A stretch of DNA of 64,000 nucleotides from DAOQVR01 sp035341665 (GTDB taxonomy: Bacteria > Chloroflexota > Anaerolineae > JAAYZQ01), in assembly GCA_035341665.1 (NCBI GenBank), contig DAOQVR010000012.1, forward strand, positions 1-64,000, read 5' to 3'. Below, in pieces: positions 41,166 to 50,517 of the stretch. The first letter of the stretch is position 1. Each line of letters opens with the position of its first letter. Made by a program: the position numbers and the translations under genes. The notes under the pieces are model-generated. The model saw nothing but the letters and a program-made list of their open reading frames with translations, did not search any database and had not been told where the DNA came from.

Positions 41166-42703
41166 GCGTGCCGCACCGCCGGCCTGCCGATCCTGGCCTG
41201 CGTCCGCCGCTCCTGGTCCGCGCCGACGCATCACCGCAGATGGGCACAGGCCATGTGATGCGCTGCATAGCACTGGCACAAGCATGGCTGGCTGAAGGCG
41301 GCCGCGTTGTCCTGGCGGCGGCCTCGCTCACCCCTTCACTCGAGGCGTGGCTTCAGGCCGAAGGCATCGCCATGGCGCGCCTCGAGGCGGAGACCGGCTC
41401 GCCAGAAGATGTCGCCGGAACCCTGGCCCTGGCGGACCGGGAGGGTGCCGGCTGGCTCGTCGTCGACGGCTACGGTTTTTCGGGAGAGTACCAGCGCGCC
41501 ATTGTAGAGGCAGGGCTGCCGCTTCTGGCCATCGATGACTATGGCCATGCCGGGCACTATTGGGCCGGGCTGGTTCTGAACCAGAACCTGGACGCTAGGG
41601 AAGAGATCTACCGCAGCCGCGAGCCCGCGGCGAGCCTCTTGCTGGGCACGCGATACGCCCTGTTGAGGCGCGAGTTCTTGTCCTCGCGTGACCGAAGGCG
41701 GACCATCGCGACGGCTGCACGCCGCGTCCTGGTCACCATGGGCGGCGCTGACCCCGCCAACGCGACGCTGCGCGTGATCGCGGCGCTCGGCGAGCTGGAC
41801 CTGCCCGGCCTCGAAGCCAAGGTGGTCGTGGGCGGGAGCAATCCGCACCTCGACGCGATCCGTAAGGCGGCACGGCGCTGCCGGCCGTGGCTGGGGCTGG
41901 TCGAGAACGTCACGAACATGCCCGAGTTGATGGCCTGGGCGGACCTGGCCGTCTCGTCGGCGGGGACGACCTGCTGGGAGCTCGCCCTCATGCAGCTTCC
42001 CGCCCTCTTGCTGGTCTTGGCAGACAACCAACGTCCTAACGCCCAGGAGATGGAGCGCCTGGGTGCGGCTGTGAGCCTGGGTTGGCACGGGGGTGCCGCG
42101 CCGGCCGCCGTTGCCGCCACCCTGCGGTCACTCCTCGAGGACCCCGCCGCGCGGGCTGCGATGGCGCAGGCCGGCGCAGCGCTGGTTGATGGGCGTGGGT
42201 CCGAGCGCGTTGCATGCCTCTTGGCCCGAGGGATGGTTCTTGTGCGCGCAGCAGGCCAGGAGGATCGCGGGCTCTTGTTCGGCTGGGCGAACGACCCGGT
42301 GACGCGCCGCATGAGCTTCCGTATGCAGCCCATCGCGTGGGCGGAGCATGTCGCCTGGTTTGACCGCGTCGTGGGAGACCCGGCGACGCTGTTCTATGTC
42401 GGAGAAGCCTGGCAGACAGGCGCCTGGGCACCGTGCGGTCAGGTGCGGGTCGACCCGGATGGGACCGTCTCTATGTCGGTTGCGCCGGGCCTGCGTGGCC
42501 GCGGTCTGGCCGTCCCGTTGCTGCGGGCGGCGGTGCTTGCGACCCGTGCGCGGACACCCGGCCGGCCTTTGCTCGCCCACATCAAGCCTGAGAACGATGC
42601 CTCGCAGAGGGTCTTCGAGAAGGTTGGTTTCCGGCGCGAGGGCGATTCGCTGGTGCACGGCCAGATGTGCGGCACCTTCACGTACGGTGGTCGTCTCACC
42701 TAA
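41162..42703 (+). CDS. pseG: PseG-PseH fusion: UDP-sugar hydrolase and N-acetyltransferase
   Basis: The 513-residue protein joins two pathway steps. Residues about 15-350 are PseG, a GT-B-fold hydrolase that removes UDP from UDP-2,4-diacetamido-trideoxy-altrose; RADASPQMGTGHVMR holds the catalytic His (about 31), and SSAGTTCWELALMQLP is the nucleotide-binding part. Residues about 358-513 are a GNAT domain (RGLLFGWANDPVTRRMSF; acetyl-CoA loop VAPGLRGRGLAVPLL; HIKPENDASQRVFEKVGF), equivalent to PseH, which N-acetylates the PseC product. No separate pseH exists in the window, so the fusion completes the pathway. PseH acts before PseG, so the fusion order is not reaction order. Confidence 0.93.
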   Translation: MSVPHRRPADPGLRPPLLVRADASPQMGTGHVMRCIALAQAWLAEGGRVVLAAASLTPSLEAWLQAEGIAMARLEAETGSPEDVAGTLALADREGAGWLVVDGYGFSGEYQRAIVEAGLPLLAIDDYGHAGHYWAGLVLNQNLDAREEIYRSREPAASLLLGTRYALLRREFLSSRDRRRTIATAARRVLVTMGGADPANATLRVIAALGELDLPGLEAKVVVGGSNPHLDAIRKAARRCRPWLGLVENVTNMPELMAWADLAVSSAGTTCWELALMQLPALLLVLADNQRPNAQEMERLGAAVSLGWHGGAAPAAVAATLRSLLEDPAARAAMAQAGAALVDGRGSERVACLLARGMVLVRAAGQEDRGLLFGWANDPVTRRMSFRMQPIAWAEHVAWFDRVVGDPATLFYVGEAWQTGAWAPCGQVRVDPDGTVSMSVAPGLRGRGLAVPLLRAAVLATRARTPGRPLLAHIKPENDASQRVFEKVGFRREGDSLVHGQMCGTFTYGGRLT

Positions 42704-42745
42704 CCAGGCCCTTGCGGGCTTGGCACCGGTTGCAGAGGGAGTGCG

Positions 42746-43786
42746 ATGTTCACCATAGGTCAACGAGAGATCGGGCCGGGAAAGCCAGTGTACGTCGTGG
42801 CCGAAATGTCGGCCAACCATGCACAGGACCTGGCGCAAGCCGAGCGCATCGTTCGCGCGGCGGCTGAAGCCGGCGCGGATGCCGTCAAGCTCCAGACCTA
42901 CACGCCGGACACGTTGACCATTGACTGCGACCGCGACACCTTCCGGCCAGGGGGCACCATCTGGGAGGGGCAAACGCTCTACGACCTCTACTCCGAGGCG
43001 TACACCCCCTGGGAGTGGCACCCGCGTCTGAGCGAGGTGGCAGCCGATTCGGGGCTTGACCTGTTTTCCACCCCCTTTGACTCGACCGCGGTCGACTTCC
43101 TGGAGGAGATGCGCGTACCGGCCTACAAAGTCGCCTCTTTCGAGCTCGTGGATCTGCCGCTCATCCGTCGCGTTGCCCGCACGGGCAAGCCTCTCATCCT
43201 GTCTACCGGCATGGCCACTTTGGCCGAGATCGACGAGGCGGTGAGAGCGGCACGCGCTGCCGGCGGGGGACCGATCGCACTGCTCAAGTGTACGAGTGCC
43301 TACCCGGCTCGTCCTGAGGAAATGAACCTGCGCACGATCCCGCACCTGGCAGAAGCTTTCGGCGCGGTCATTGGACTCTCGGACCACAGCCTCGGCATCG
43401 CCGCGCCTGTGGTAGCCGTCGCGCTGGGCGCATGCATTGTGGAGAAGCACCTGACACTCTCCCGCTCGCTGCAGGGACCCGACAGCAGCTTCTCGCTGGA
43501 GCCGGACGAGTTCAGGTCGATGGTGGATGCCATCCGCGAGGCGGAAAAGGCCCTCGGTGAGGTCCGATACGACGCGAGCGAGAAGGAATCCGCCAGCCGC
43601 GCCTTTCGTCGCTCCCTCTTCGTGGTGCAGGCAGTGCGGGAGGGTGAGCTCTTCACTGAGGAGAATGTGCGCTCTATCCGGCCGGGAATGGGGCTCCACA
43701 CGCGGTATTTGGCACAGGTTCTGGGGCGGCGCGCTCGCTGCGACATTGAGCGCGGCACGCCGCTTGCCTGGGACCTGGTCTCCTGA
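42746..43786 (+). CDS. pseI: PseI, pseudaminic acid synthase
   Basis: The 346-residue enzyme condenses phosphoenolpyruvate with 2,4-diacetamido-2,4,6-trideoxy-L-altrose to form pseudaminic acid. The NeuB-type barrel (about 1-280) starts PVYVVAEMSANHAQDL, with ADAVKLQTYTPDT, KVASFELVDLPLI and IVEKHLTLSRSLQGPD (metal-ligand His). The C-terminal SAF (antifreeze-like) domain spans about 285-346. The ATG at 42746 follows AGAGGGAG. It is the last Pse gene before the flippase. Confidence 0.95.
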   Translation: MFTIGQREIGPGKPVYVVAEMSANHAQDLAQAERIVRAAAEAGADAVKLQTYTPDTLTIDCDRDTFRPGGTIWEGQTLYDLYSEAYTPWEWHPRLSEVAADSGLDLFSTPFDSTAVDFLEEMRVPAYKVASFELVDLPLIRRVARTGKPLILSTGMATLAEIDEAVRAARAAGGGPIALLKCTSAYPARPEEMNLRTIPHLAEAFGAVIGLSDHSLGIAAPVVAVALGACIVEKHLTLSRSLQGPDSSFSLEPDEFRSMVDAIREAEKALGEVRYDASEKESASRAFRRSLFVVQAVREGELFTEENVRSIRPGMGLHTRYLAQVLGRRARCDIERGTPLAWDLVS

Positions 43787-43794
43787 GGGCCGCC

Positions 43795-45264
43795 TTGCTC
43801 GGCAAAGTAGCCAGCCTCTCCAGGCAGTCGGCCGTGTACGGGCTGGGCACCTTCCTCAACCAGGGGATTGCCTTCTTCCTGATCCCCCTGTACACCACCT
43901 TCCTCGCCCCTGCCGAGTACGGGATCAACGGCTCGGTCACGGCCGTGATGGGTGTGCTCGCCATCCTTCTGGCGCTCAGCCTGGAGAGTGCGGTTGCCCG
44001 CTTCTACTACGACTACCACACCAACGAGCAACGCGAGCGCTACTTCTTCACGGCGTGGGCTTTTCTGACCCTGTTCGGCCTTCTCGTGGCGGTGATGCTG
44101 GATCTGGCCGGCGACTGGCTATTCCAGCTCGCCTTTCGGGACGTCCCCTTCCGACCCTACGGAAGGCTGGCGTTGTGGGGCTCCTACCTGGGGGTGGCCT
44201 CTGCGATACCGAATGTCATGTTCCGGGTACGGGAACAGCCGCGCACCTTTGTCTCCTTCTCGGTCTCGCAGTTCCTCCTCCGAGTCGGGCTCAACATCCT
44301 CTTTGTCGTCCACTTCCGCAGGGGAGTCGCCGGCATCTTCGAGGCGACTCTGATCGTCAACGCGATCTACGCCGTGCCCTACACGTGGATCGCCTGGCGG
44401 GGCATGAGGCCGGCGTTGGACCGCCCATCACTGCGCGCGTCGATCGCCTACGCCCTGCCCTTTGTTCCGCACCGCCTCTCCAACTGGGTGCTCAATGTCT
44501 CGGACCGGATCGTCCTGGAGAATCTCGTCCCTCTTGATGCGCTGGGGTTGTACACAGTCGGCTACCGCTTTGGGCTGACTCTGGCTGCCCTGCTGGATGC
44601 GGTGAACCTGGCGTGGATGCCCTTCTACTACAAGACGGCACAGGAAGAAGGCGGCCGGGAGTCACTCGCCCGGCTGGTCACATACTACGTCTACGCGCTC
44701 CTATTCGTGACTCTTGGCACCGTACTCCTCTCTCGGGAGGTCGTCTACCTGATGGCTGCGCCGAGGTACCATCCATCGGCTGCGGTTGTGCCGCCGGTCG
44801 CCATGGCCTATGGTCTGCACGGTCTCTACCTGGTCATGGTGTCTGGCCCTTCCTACGTCAAGCGGACCGCCAAGATACCGCTCTACACGGGTGTCGCAGC
44901 GCTCGTCAACATCGCCATCAACGTACTGCTGATCCCACGCTACGGCATGATGGTGGCCGCCTGGTCTACCCTCGCCGCTTTCCTTGTTCGGGCCCTTCTC
45001 ATCACCGGTTTCAGCCTGAGCGTCTACCCCCTTCCATATGACTGGAGGCGCATGGCTCTTGCCGGTCTGATCGGCACTGGACTGGGACTGGGCTGGTTCG
45101 TGGACACGGGCAGCTGGTGGGGCAACCTCGGCACCAAAACCGCCCTTCTGGCCCTCTTTCCACTGGCCACCTGGATGCTGCTTCTGACGGCCCGCGAGAA
45201 GGCCGGTGCGCGGGCGCTCCTGCGACGATTCCATGTGCGACTCCGAAGCGTCGGCAGGGGTTAG
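43795..45264 (+). CDS. Wzx-type polysaccharide flippase
   Basis: The 489-residue membrane protein has about 12-14 hydrophobic segments with the MATE/MOP flippase pattern (GLGTFLNQGIAFFLIPLYTTF, then LSLESAVARFYYDY; SDRIVLENLVPLDALGLYTV in the second half). It should move lipid-linked repeat units across the membrane. Start is a TTG at 43795, 8 nt after the pseI stop with GAGGG before it. The next gene follows after 1 nt. Substrate specificity is inferred only from position next to the Pse genes. Confidence 0.87.
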   Translation: MLGKVASLSRQSAVYGLGTFLNQGIAFFLIPLYTTFLAPAEYGINGSVTAVMGVLAILLALSLESAVARFYYDYHTNEQRERYFFTAWAFLTLFGLLVAVMLDLAGDWLFQLAFRDVPFRPYGRLALWGSYLGVASAIPNVMFRVREQPRTFVSFSVSQFLLRVGLNILFVVHFRRGVAGIFEATLIVNAIYAVPYTWIAWRGMRPALDRPSLRASIAYALPFVPHRLSNWVLNVSDRIVLENLVPLDALGLYTVGYRFGLTLAALLDAVNLAWMPFYYKTAQEEGGRESLARLVTYYVYALLFVTLGTVLLSREVVYLMAAPRYHPSAAVVPPVAMAYGLHGLYLVMVSGPSYVKRTAKIPLYTGVAALVNIAINVLLIPRYGMMVAAWSTLAAFLVRALLITGFSLSVYPLPYDWRRMALAGLIGTGLGLGWFVDTGSWWGNLGTKTALLALFPLATWMLLLTAREKAGARALLRRFHVRLRSVGRG

Positions 45265-45265
45265 C

Positions 45266-47314
45266 GTGGCAGGCCGGCCGCGGCGCGTCGTCTTTTTCCA
45301 GTCTGCTTCGCAGTACGAGGCGCTCCGAGACACCAGCCCCGCGCAGCTGGAGGGTGCCACCCTGGTAGGACTCTCCTCCCTGCTGTCGCCGGGGCAACTT
45401 GCCCAGCGTGATGGGCATGACTATCGTCCCTACACCGATTACCTGACCGAGGCCGAGTTTGCGGCAGCTGCGCGCCAAGCGCAGGAGGTGTCGCTGGGCT
45501 GGCTCAAGCCGCCCGATGGTGAGCGGGATGATCCCGACCTGCGGGAAGCCGTGCGGCTCGAGGTTCTGCAGCCCCTGCACGAGCTCCTGGTGGCGCAGCG
45601 CGTGATCTCGCGGGCCCTGGAGCAGCTCAGGCCGGAAGAGGCAACCTGGGCGCCCGGCATGGACGCCAAGATTCTGGCTGTCCTGCAGTACGAGGCGGAG
45701 CAGAGTGGCATTCGGGCTGTCGAGTCTGGCCCGAGGGCGGCTCCTGAGGGCAGGGCCCTTGTCGCCCACCCCCGCGGACTTGGGGCCCAGCTGAGAACGG
45801 TGCTGCGCGCGCTCCGGCAGGCAGCCGGCAACGCCCGGCCCCTGGTTGCCCATCGCGCCCGGCAGCGCGCAGACCCAAAACCCTTGGTACTGGCCTTTGG
45901 CACGGGCGTGGATTCCATCAACCAGGAGCGATTGCTGCCTGCCGTCGAGGAGGACGGCCGCCTGCGGACGTTGCTGCTGCGCGCTGGGGATATCGACGCG
46001 ACCATGCAGAATCGCCCAGGATGGGCCAAGGCCTCAGACCGAGCCCGCCCGCTTCCCGTGCTTCACTTTGTTCCCTGGGCCGCCATGCTGAGGACAGGCC
46101 GCCATCGTGCGGCATGCCGGAGGAGGTGGCTGGCGTTCCTGGCGACGCAGGAAAGCTACCGCGGCCCCTATCCTTTTCTCTTTGCCAACCCTCGGCTCTC
46201 GCCCTTCTTTGCCCGCCTACACTTGCATCTGCTGCCTCATGCGCTCGCGACCCGCCGCGACGCGCGGCGTTGGCTCAACAGGCTCCGGCCCGCGCTTCTG
46301 CTCACATCCAACGATGTCTCATTTCCGGTCCGGACGCTGGTTCTGGAGGCGCGCCGTCAGGGGATCCCGACCCTCGGGCTCATCCACAGCGGCCTGAACA
46401 ACATGCACTATCGCGACTTCCAGTCTGATCGGATGGCCGTCTGGGGTCAGGTGCACGCCCGTGATTTCGAGCGCGTCCTCGACAAAGCCAGCGCTTCTCT
46501 GGTGCCCATTGGCAACCCGCAGTACGACACGCTGGGCGTCGACAGAGAGGGCGCCATGCCGTCTGAGCGGCCGGCGTTGCCGGTCGACCGCACCGGCGTT
46601 CGTGATACCCGCCCTTGTGCCCGAGGCAGCAGCTTGCCGGGCAACCACGCCGCCGTGGTGGGGCAGGCCTCCACGCCCGCCTGGAGTGGCGAAGCCGGCA
46701 GCCAGATGGGGGTTGTCCCGCGTGTGGTCGTGCTCACGGCCGTTGCGCAATGGCACATGCTGTACTACAATCAGCGGGAGCATTTGCGCGCCTGGCGTGA
46801 GCTTGAGCGACTGCCAGAGCATGGAATACACGTGACGATCAAGCCCCATCCACGCTTTGATGACTACGCCTTCTATGCCGACCTGCGCCATCCTCTGGCC
46901 GGATGGCGCGAGCCTGGGCCGGGTGTTTCTGTGGTGCGTGACGCCTTCCTGGAGGAGGTGGTCCCTGCCTGCGACCTGGTCGTCGTTCCGAACCTGCCCA
47001 CGACCGGCGGTGTGGAAGCCATGCTCCTGGGCAAGCCTGTCATCTACCTAATGTGTGGATTCGCAGAGGTTGATTGCTGCACCTCGATCGCGGCCGGCTG
47101 CCTGGTGGTGCGCGAGGTGGAGCAGATAGTCCCGGCGATCCTCGACGTGCTTGGCAGCCGGGAACACCAGCAGGAGCTTGTGGGGAAGGGGCAGGCCTAC
47201 CTCGATTATCTACTCGGACCGCGCGACCGGGGGGCGACGCGGAGGCTGGTGCGCCTGATGGCCACGATGGCGCGAACTGACGCAGCGCCGGCTTTGAGGG
47301 GATCTGCGACGTGA
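45266..47314 (+). CDS. Large GT-B-like surface-glycan protein, family uncertain
   Basis: The 682-residue soluble protein has no family I recognise with confidence. Residues about 340-440 contain LLLTSNDVSFPVRTLVLEARR, IPTLGLIHSGL, MAVWGQVHARDF and PIGNPQYDTLG. Residues about 490-620 contain VVVLTAVAQWHMLYY, HVTIKPHPRF and PNLPTTGGVEAMLLGKPVIYL. This is the arrangement of CDP-glycerol-transferase/capsule GT-B proteins, where the late Gly-x-Glu segment binds the nucleotide. About 50 residues (430-485) between the halves are low-complexity and poorly structured. The start is probably GTG at 45266 after AGGGG; an ATG at 45233 inside the flippase gene is possible. Sugar or polyol-phosphate transfer is inferred. 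Confidence 0.6.
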   Translation: MAGRPRRVVFFQSASQYEALRDTSPAQLEGATLVGLSSLLSPGQLAQRDGHDYRPYTDYLTEAEFAAAARQAQEVSLGWLKPPDGERDDPDLREAVRLEVLQPLHELLVAQRVISRALEQLRPEEATWAPGMDAKILAVLQYEAEQSGIRAVESGPRAAPEGRALVAHPRGLGAQLRTVLRALRQAAGNARPLVAHRARQRADPKPLVLAFGTGVDSINQERLLPAVEEDGRLRTLLLRAGDIDATMQNRPGWAKASDRARPLPVLHFVPWAAMLRTGRHRAACRRRWLAFLATQESYRGPYPFLFANPRLSPFFARLHLHLLPHALATRRDARRWLNRLRPALLLTSNDVSFPVRTLVLEARRQGIPTLGLIHSGLNNMHYRDFQSDRMAVWGQVHARDFERVLDKASASLVPIGNPQYDTLGVDREGAMPSERPALPVDRTGVRDTRPCARGSSLPGNHAAVVGQASTPAWSGEAGSQMGVVPRVVVLTAVAQWHMLYYNQREHLRAWRELERLPEHGIHVTIKPHPRFDDYAFYADLRHPLAGWREPGPGVSVVRDAFLEEVVPACDLVVVPNLPTTGGVEAMLLGKPVIYLMCGFAEVDCCTSIAAGCLVVREVEQIVPAILDVLGSREHQQELVGKGQAYLDYLLGPRDRGATRRLVRLMATMARTDAAPALRGSAT

Positions 47315-48516
47315 ACGTGCTCTTCTACTCCGCGCTGCCGGCGGCGCGCCACGGGGGCGTGGTCCGCTGGGTGCAGAAGATGGTGGCTACCCTTCGCGAC
47401 CTGGGGCACCGGGTACACGTGCTGACCTGGAGCATGGCGCCAGGGGAGACGGTCGCGCTGGACCCAGATCTCTGGGGGTCCGATCTACACGCTCTTCAGG
47501 TCGAACCGCGCCTCTATCGCGCGCCGGTCGTGCGCTTCTGGGGACCGCTGCTTGCGGCGTCTCGTGCCGCGAGGCACATGATCGAAGAACACGACATCGA
47601 CGTTGTGCAGTGTGTAGCGGTGTATGAGGCCCGGTCGGCTCTGCGGGCGCGGGGCTCAGGCCGGGCGGCCGTTGTCCTGTCCGTGCATGGGGATTTCGTG
47701 AGCGAAATGGCCGGCCGCCTCAGCAGCCGGCTGCGCCGTCGCCTCTACTTGCCGGCGGAGCGCGGCGCCTTCCGCGGATGCGACGCTGTGACGACCTCTT
47801 CAGCCTGGCTGCGGGACCGGCTGGCGTCCCAGATCTCTCGCACACGGGCCGAGATCATTCCCAACGGCATTGACATTCCGCCACCTGGGGCACGGTTTCC
47901 GGGCCGGCGGGAACTCGGCCTTCCAGAGAGTGGCCCCATCGTCCTGACGGTCAACAACCTTTACGCGCCTTACCGCCGCACCGGCCTTGAGCTTCTCGCA
48001 GCGGCTGCGCCGGCTATCGTCGAGCGTGTGCCAGATGTGCTCTTTGTCGTCGCAGGGGGGGTGAACGAACCTGAGCGGGACGCCGCCTCGCTCGAGTGGG
48101 CGCAGCGTCTCACGAGTGGGCTGCCCTTCTTCTTTACCGGCTATCGGCCCGAGCCCCCTGCCGGCCTAATGGCTGCGGCCGATCTCTATCTGCACGCCAG
48201 CGCCCTGGACAACTCGCCCACCGCGGTGCTGGAGGCGATGGCGCTTGGCCGGCCGGTGGTCGCGACAAGCATTGGGGGCATCCCTGAGCTGATAGCCGAC
48301 GACGAAACGGGCCTGCTGGTGCCACTCGAAGCAGGTCCTCTGGCTCGAGCCGCCGTGCGGCTGCTCCAGGACAAACCGCTGGCGGCCCAGCTTGGGGCGG
48401 CTGCGCGCCGTCGGGCGCAGGCCGAGTTCTCCTGGCTGCGAACCGGGGAGCGCTTCACCCGCCTGTACACCGACCTCGTGCGTTCGCGCGCCGGGACCGG
48501 AGGCGAGAAGACATGA
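47311..48516 (+). CDS. GT4-family glycosyltransferase
   Basis: This 401-residue GT-B enzyme begins MNVLFYSALPAARHGGVVRW and ends with the GT4 donor site ASALDNSPTAVLEAMALGRPVVAT, containing the E-x7-E-like motif. PNGIDIPPPGARFPGR marks the interdomain region. The GTG overlaps the upstream stop by 4 nt. Donor and acceptor sugars cannot be predicted. Confidence 0.9.
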   Translation: MNVLFYSALPAARHGGVVRWVQKMVATLRDLGHRVHVLTWSMAPGETVALDPDLWGSDLHALQVEPRLYRAPVVRFWGPLLAASRAARHMIEEHDIDVVQCVAVYEARSALRARGSGRAAVVLSVHGDFVSEMAGRLSSRLRRRLYLPAERGAFRGCDAVTTSSAWLRDRLASQISRTRAEIIPNGIDIPPPGARFPGRRELGLPESGPIVLTVNNLYAPYRRTGLELLAAAAPAIVERVPDVLFVVAGGVNEPERDAASLEWAQRLTSGLPFFFTGYRPEPPAGLMAAADLYLHASALDNSPTAVLEAMALGRPVVATSIGGIPELIADDETGLLVPLEAGPLARAAVRLLQDKPLAAQLGAAARRRAQAEFSWLRTGERFTRLYTDLVRSRAGTGGEKT

Positions 48517-49469
48517 GCGGCCGGCGGCATGCGCTGGTCACGGGTATCCTCGGCTTTTGCGGCCAACACCTCGCCGCGGACCTTCTGGAAGCCGGCTACC
48601 GTGTCTCGGGACTTGACGCAGCCGATGCCCCGTCCCCTCACCAGGCAGAGGTCTGTGTCGGCGACATCCGCGACTTGCCGTGGCTCGCGGATGTGCTTGC
48701 CAGGCTCAAGCCGACCCACCTATTCCACCTCGCTGCGCTTACGAACCCACAAGCCGGCTGGGATGGCCTCTATGACGTCAATGTGCGCGGGACGGTGCAG
48801 CTCCTGGAGGCCGTTCGCATTGCATCGCTCGATCCGGTAATCGTGGTGGCCGGGTCCAGCGCCGTCTACGGTGCAGTGCGAGAAAGCGAGCTGCCAATCG
48901 GTGAGGACCAGCCCTTCCGGCCGCGCAACGCCTACGCCGTCTCGAAGGCTGCGCAGGAGCTGCTTGCCTATTCCTACTATGCGCGATTCGGGCAGCGCGT
49001 GGTGCGAGCGCGGCCCTTCAACCTGACCGGCCCGGGCGAGGCGCCTGGCTTTGTTGTATCCGCCTTCGCTCAGCAGATCGCACGTATCGAGGCCGGGCTG
49101 CAGGCGCCTATCGTTGAGGTCGGCAACCTGGACAGCGTGCGCGACTTTGTCGACGTGCGTGATACGGCTCGAGCCTACCGTCTGCTCGGAGAGCAGGGCC
49201 GCCCAGGAGAGGTGTACAACATCTGCTCAGGCAGCGCCACGGTCATTCGGCAGCTGCTCGAGGCTCTTCTCTCGCTATCCCACCTGACGCCCATAGAGGT
49301 GCTGCCCGTGGCCTCGCGGATGCAGCCGGCCGACGTGCCGGTGCAGGTGGGATCTGCCGAGCGGCTCCGACGCGCCACCGCCTGGCAGCCGGAGATCGAC
49401 CTGCACAAGACGTTGTCAGATGCGCTCGAGTCTTGGAGGCGGAAGTTCCCACCGAGGAGCGAAAGATGA
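48513..49469 (+). CDS. SDR sugar-nucleotide reductase/epimerase (RMD-like)
   Basis: The 318-residue extended SDR has the NAD(P) motif VTGILGFCGQHLA (about residues 9-21), the catalytic NAYAVSKAAQE (Tyr-x3-Lys) and RPFNLTGPGE. It resembles GDP-4-keto-6-deoxymannose reductases and related 4-epimerases. Together with the next enzyme, a 4,6-dehydratase, it could make a 6-deoxyhexose donor. The ATG overlaps the GT4 stop (ATGA), and its stop overlaps the next ATG by 4 nt. Confidence 0.83.
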   Translation: MSGRRHALVTGILGFCGQHLAADLLEAGYRVSGLDAADAPSPHQAEVCVGDIRDLPWLADVLARLKPTHLFHLAALTNPQAGWDGLYDVNVRGTVQLLEAVRIASLDPVIVVAGSSAVYGAVRESELPIGEDQPFRPRNAYAVSKAAQELLAYSYYARFGQRVVRARPFNLTGPGEAPGFVVSAFAQQIARIEAGLQAPIVEVGNLDSVRDFVDVRDTARAYRLLGEQGRPGEVYNICSGSATVIRQLLEALLSLSHLTPIEVLPVASRMQPADVPVQVGSAERLRRATAWQPEIDLHKTLSDALESWRRKFPPRSER

Positions 49470-50455
49470 ACTGGAACGGAAGACAGGTTCTTGTGACGGG
49501 CGCGGGTGGCTTCATCGGCAGCCATCTGACAGAGCGCTTGGTGCGCGAGGGGGCTAGGGTGCGTGCCTTTGTGCGTTACAACTCACGCCAAGAGGTTGGG
49601 TTGCTCGCCCTCCTCCCGCGCGACCTCCTGGCGGCGCTCGAAGTCGTATCCGGTGATCTGCGCGACGGCGAGGCGATCCGCCGTGCAATGGCCGGCATCG
49701 ACGTCGTGTTTCATTTGGGTGCCCTCATTGCCATCCCCTACTCGTACGTACACCCCCGCGAGGTGGTTGAGACCAACGTGCTCGGGACTCTCAATGTGCT
49801 CATGGCCGCCCGCGATCTGGGCACTGGGCGTGTCGTACACACCTCGACCAGCGAAGTGTACGGCACCGCGCGCTACGCCCCCATCGACGAAGCTCACCCG
49901 CTCCAGGGCCAGTCGCCCTACTCGGCGTCCAAGATCGGGGCCGACAAGATAGCCGAGAGCTTCCATCGCTCCTTCGGCATCCCCGTTGCGACCATCCGAC
50001 CCTTCAACACCTACGGGCCCCGGCAGTCTGCGCGCGCCGTGATACCCACTATCATCACCCAGGCGCTTGTCGGAAGCGAGGTCCGCCTGGGTGCGCTCGA
50101 CCCTGTGCGGGACTTTACCTTCGTCGAAGACACGGTAGATGGCTTTCTGCGTGGGGGATGGGTGCAGGAGGCCATCGGCCAGGAGATCAATGTCGGCGGA
50201 GGCGAATGCATCTCGATCGGAGACCTCGCCGCCAAGATACTGACCCTGGCCGGCCGCGACCTGCCAGTGCTGGGGGATGCGCGGCGCCTGCGCCCGGCAC
50301 AGAGCGAAGTGATGAAACTGCACGCCGGTGCGGACAAAGCCCGGCAGCTGCTGGGGTGGGAGGCGAAGGTAGGGCTGGAGGAAGGGCTGCGCCGCACCAT
50401 CGACTGGATCGGCCAGCATATTGGCCTCTACAGGCCGGGCGTGTACGAGGTCTAG
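49466..50455 (+). CDS. legB: LegB-like NDP-sugar 4,6-dehydratase
   Basis: The 329-residue SDR closely follows the LegB family pattern as I recall it. It has VLVTGAGGFIGSHLTERLV, VRAFVRYNSR, VFHLGALIAIPYSYVHPREV, STSEVYGTARYAPIDEAHP and QSPYSASKIGADKIAESFHR, with Thr-Ser-Glu and Tyr-x3-Lys catalytic groups. PTIITQALVGSEV follows. LegB dehydrates GDP- or UDP-GlcNAc without C5 inversion in legionaminic acid synthesis. No LegC, LegG or LegI homologue is in the window, so here it may feed a different 6-deoxy-amino sugar. It overlaps the upstream stop by 4 nt. Confidence 0.85.
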   Translation: MNWNGRQVLVTGAGGFIGSHLTERLVREGARVRAFVRYNSRQEVGLLALLPRDLLAALEVVSGDLRDGEAIRRAMAGIDVVFHLGALIAIPYSYVHPREVVETNVLGTLNVLMAARDLGTGRVVHTSTSEVYGTARYAPIDEAHPLQGQSPYSASKIGADKIAESFHRSFGIPVATIRPFNTYGPRQSARAVIPTIITQALVGSEVRLGALDPVRDFTFVEDTVDGFLRGGWVQEAIGQEINVGGGECISIGDLAAKILTLAGRDLPVLGDARRLRPAQSEVMKLHAGADKARQLLGWEAKVGLEEGLRRTIDWIGQHIGLYRPGVYEV

Positions 50456-50517
50456 TTGACCGGGCTCGGCGGCTCTAGACAGGGGAGGCAACAGCTTCGC
50501 CACGAGAGGGGGGTCTG

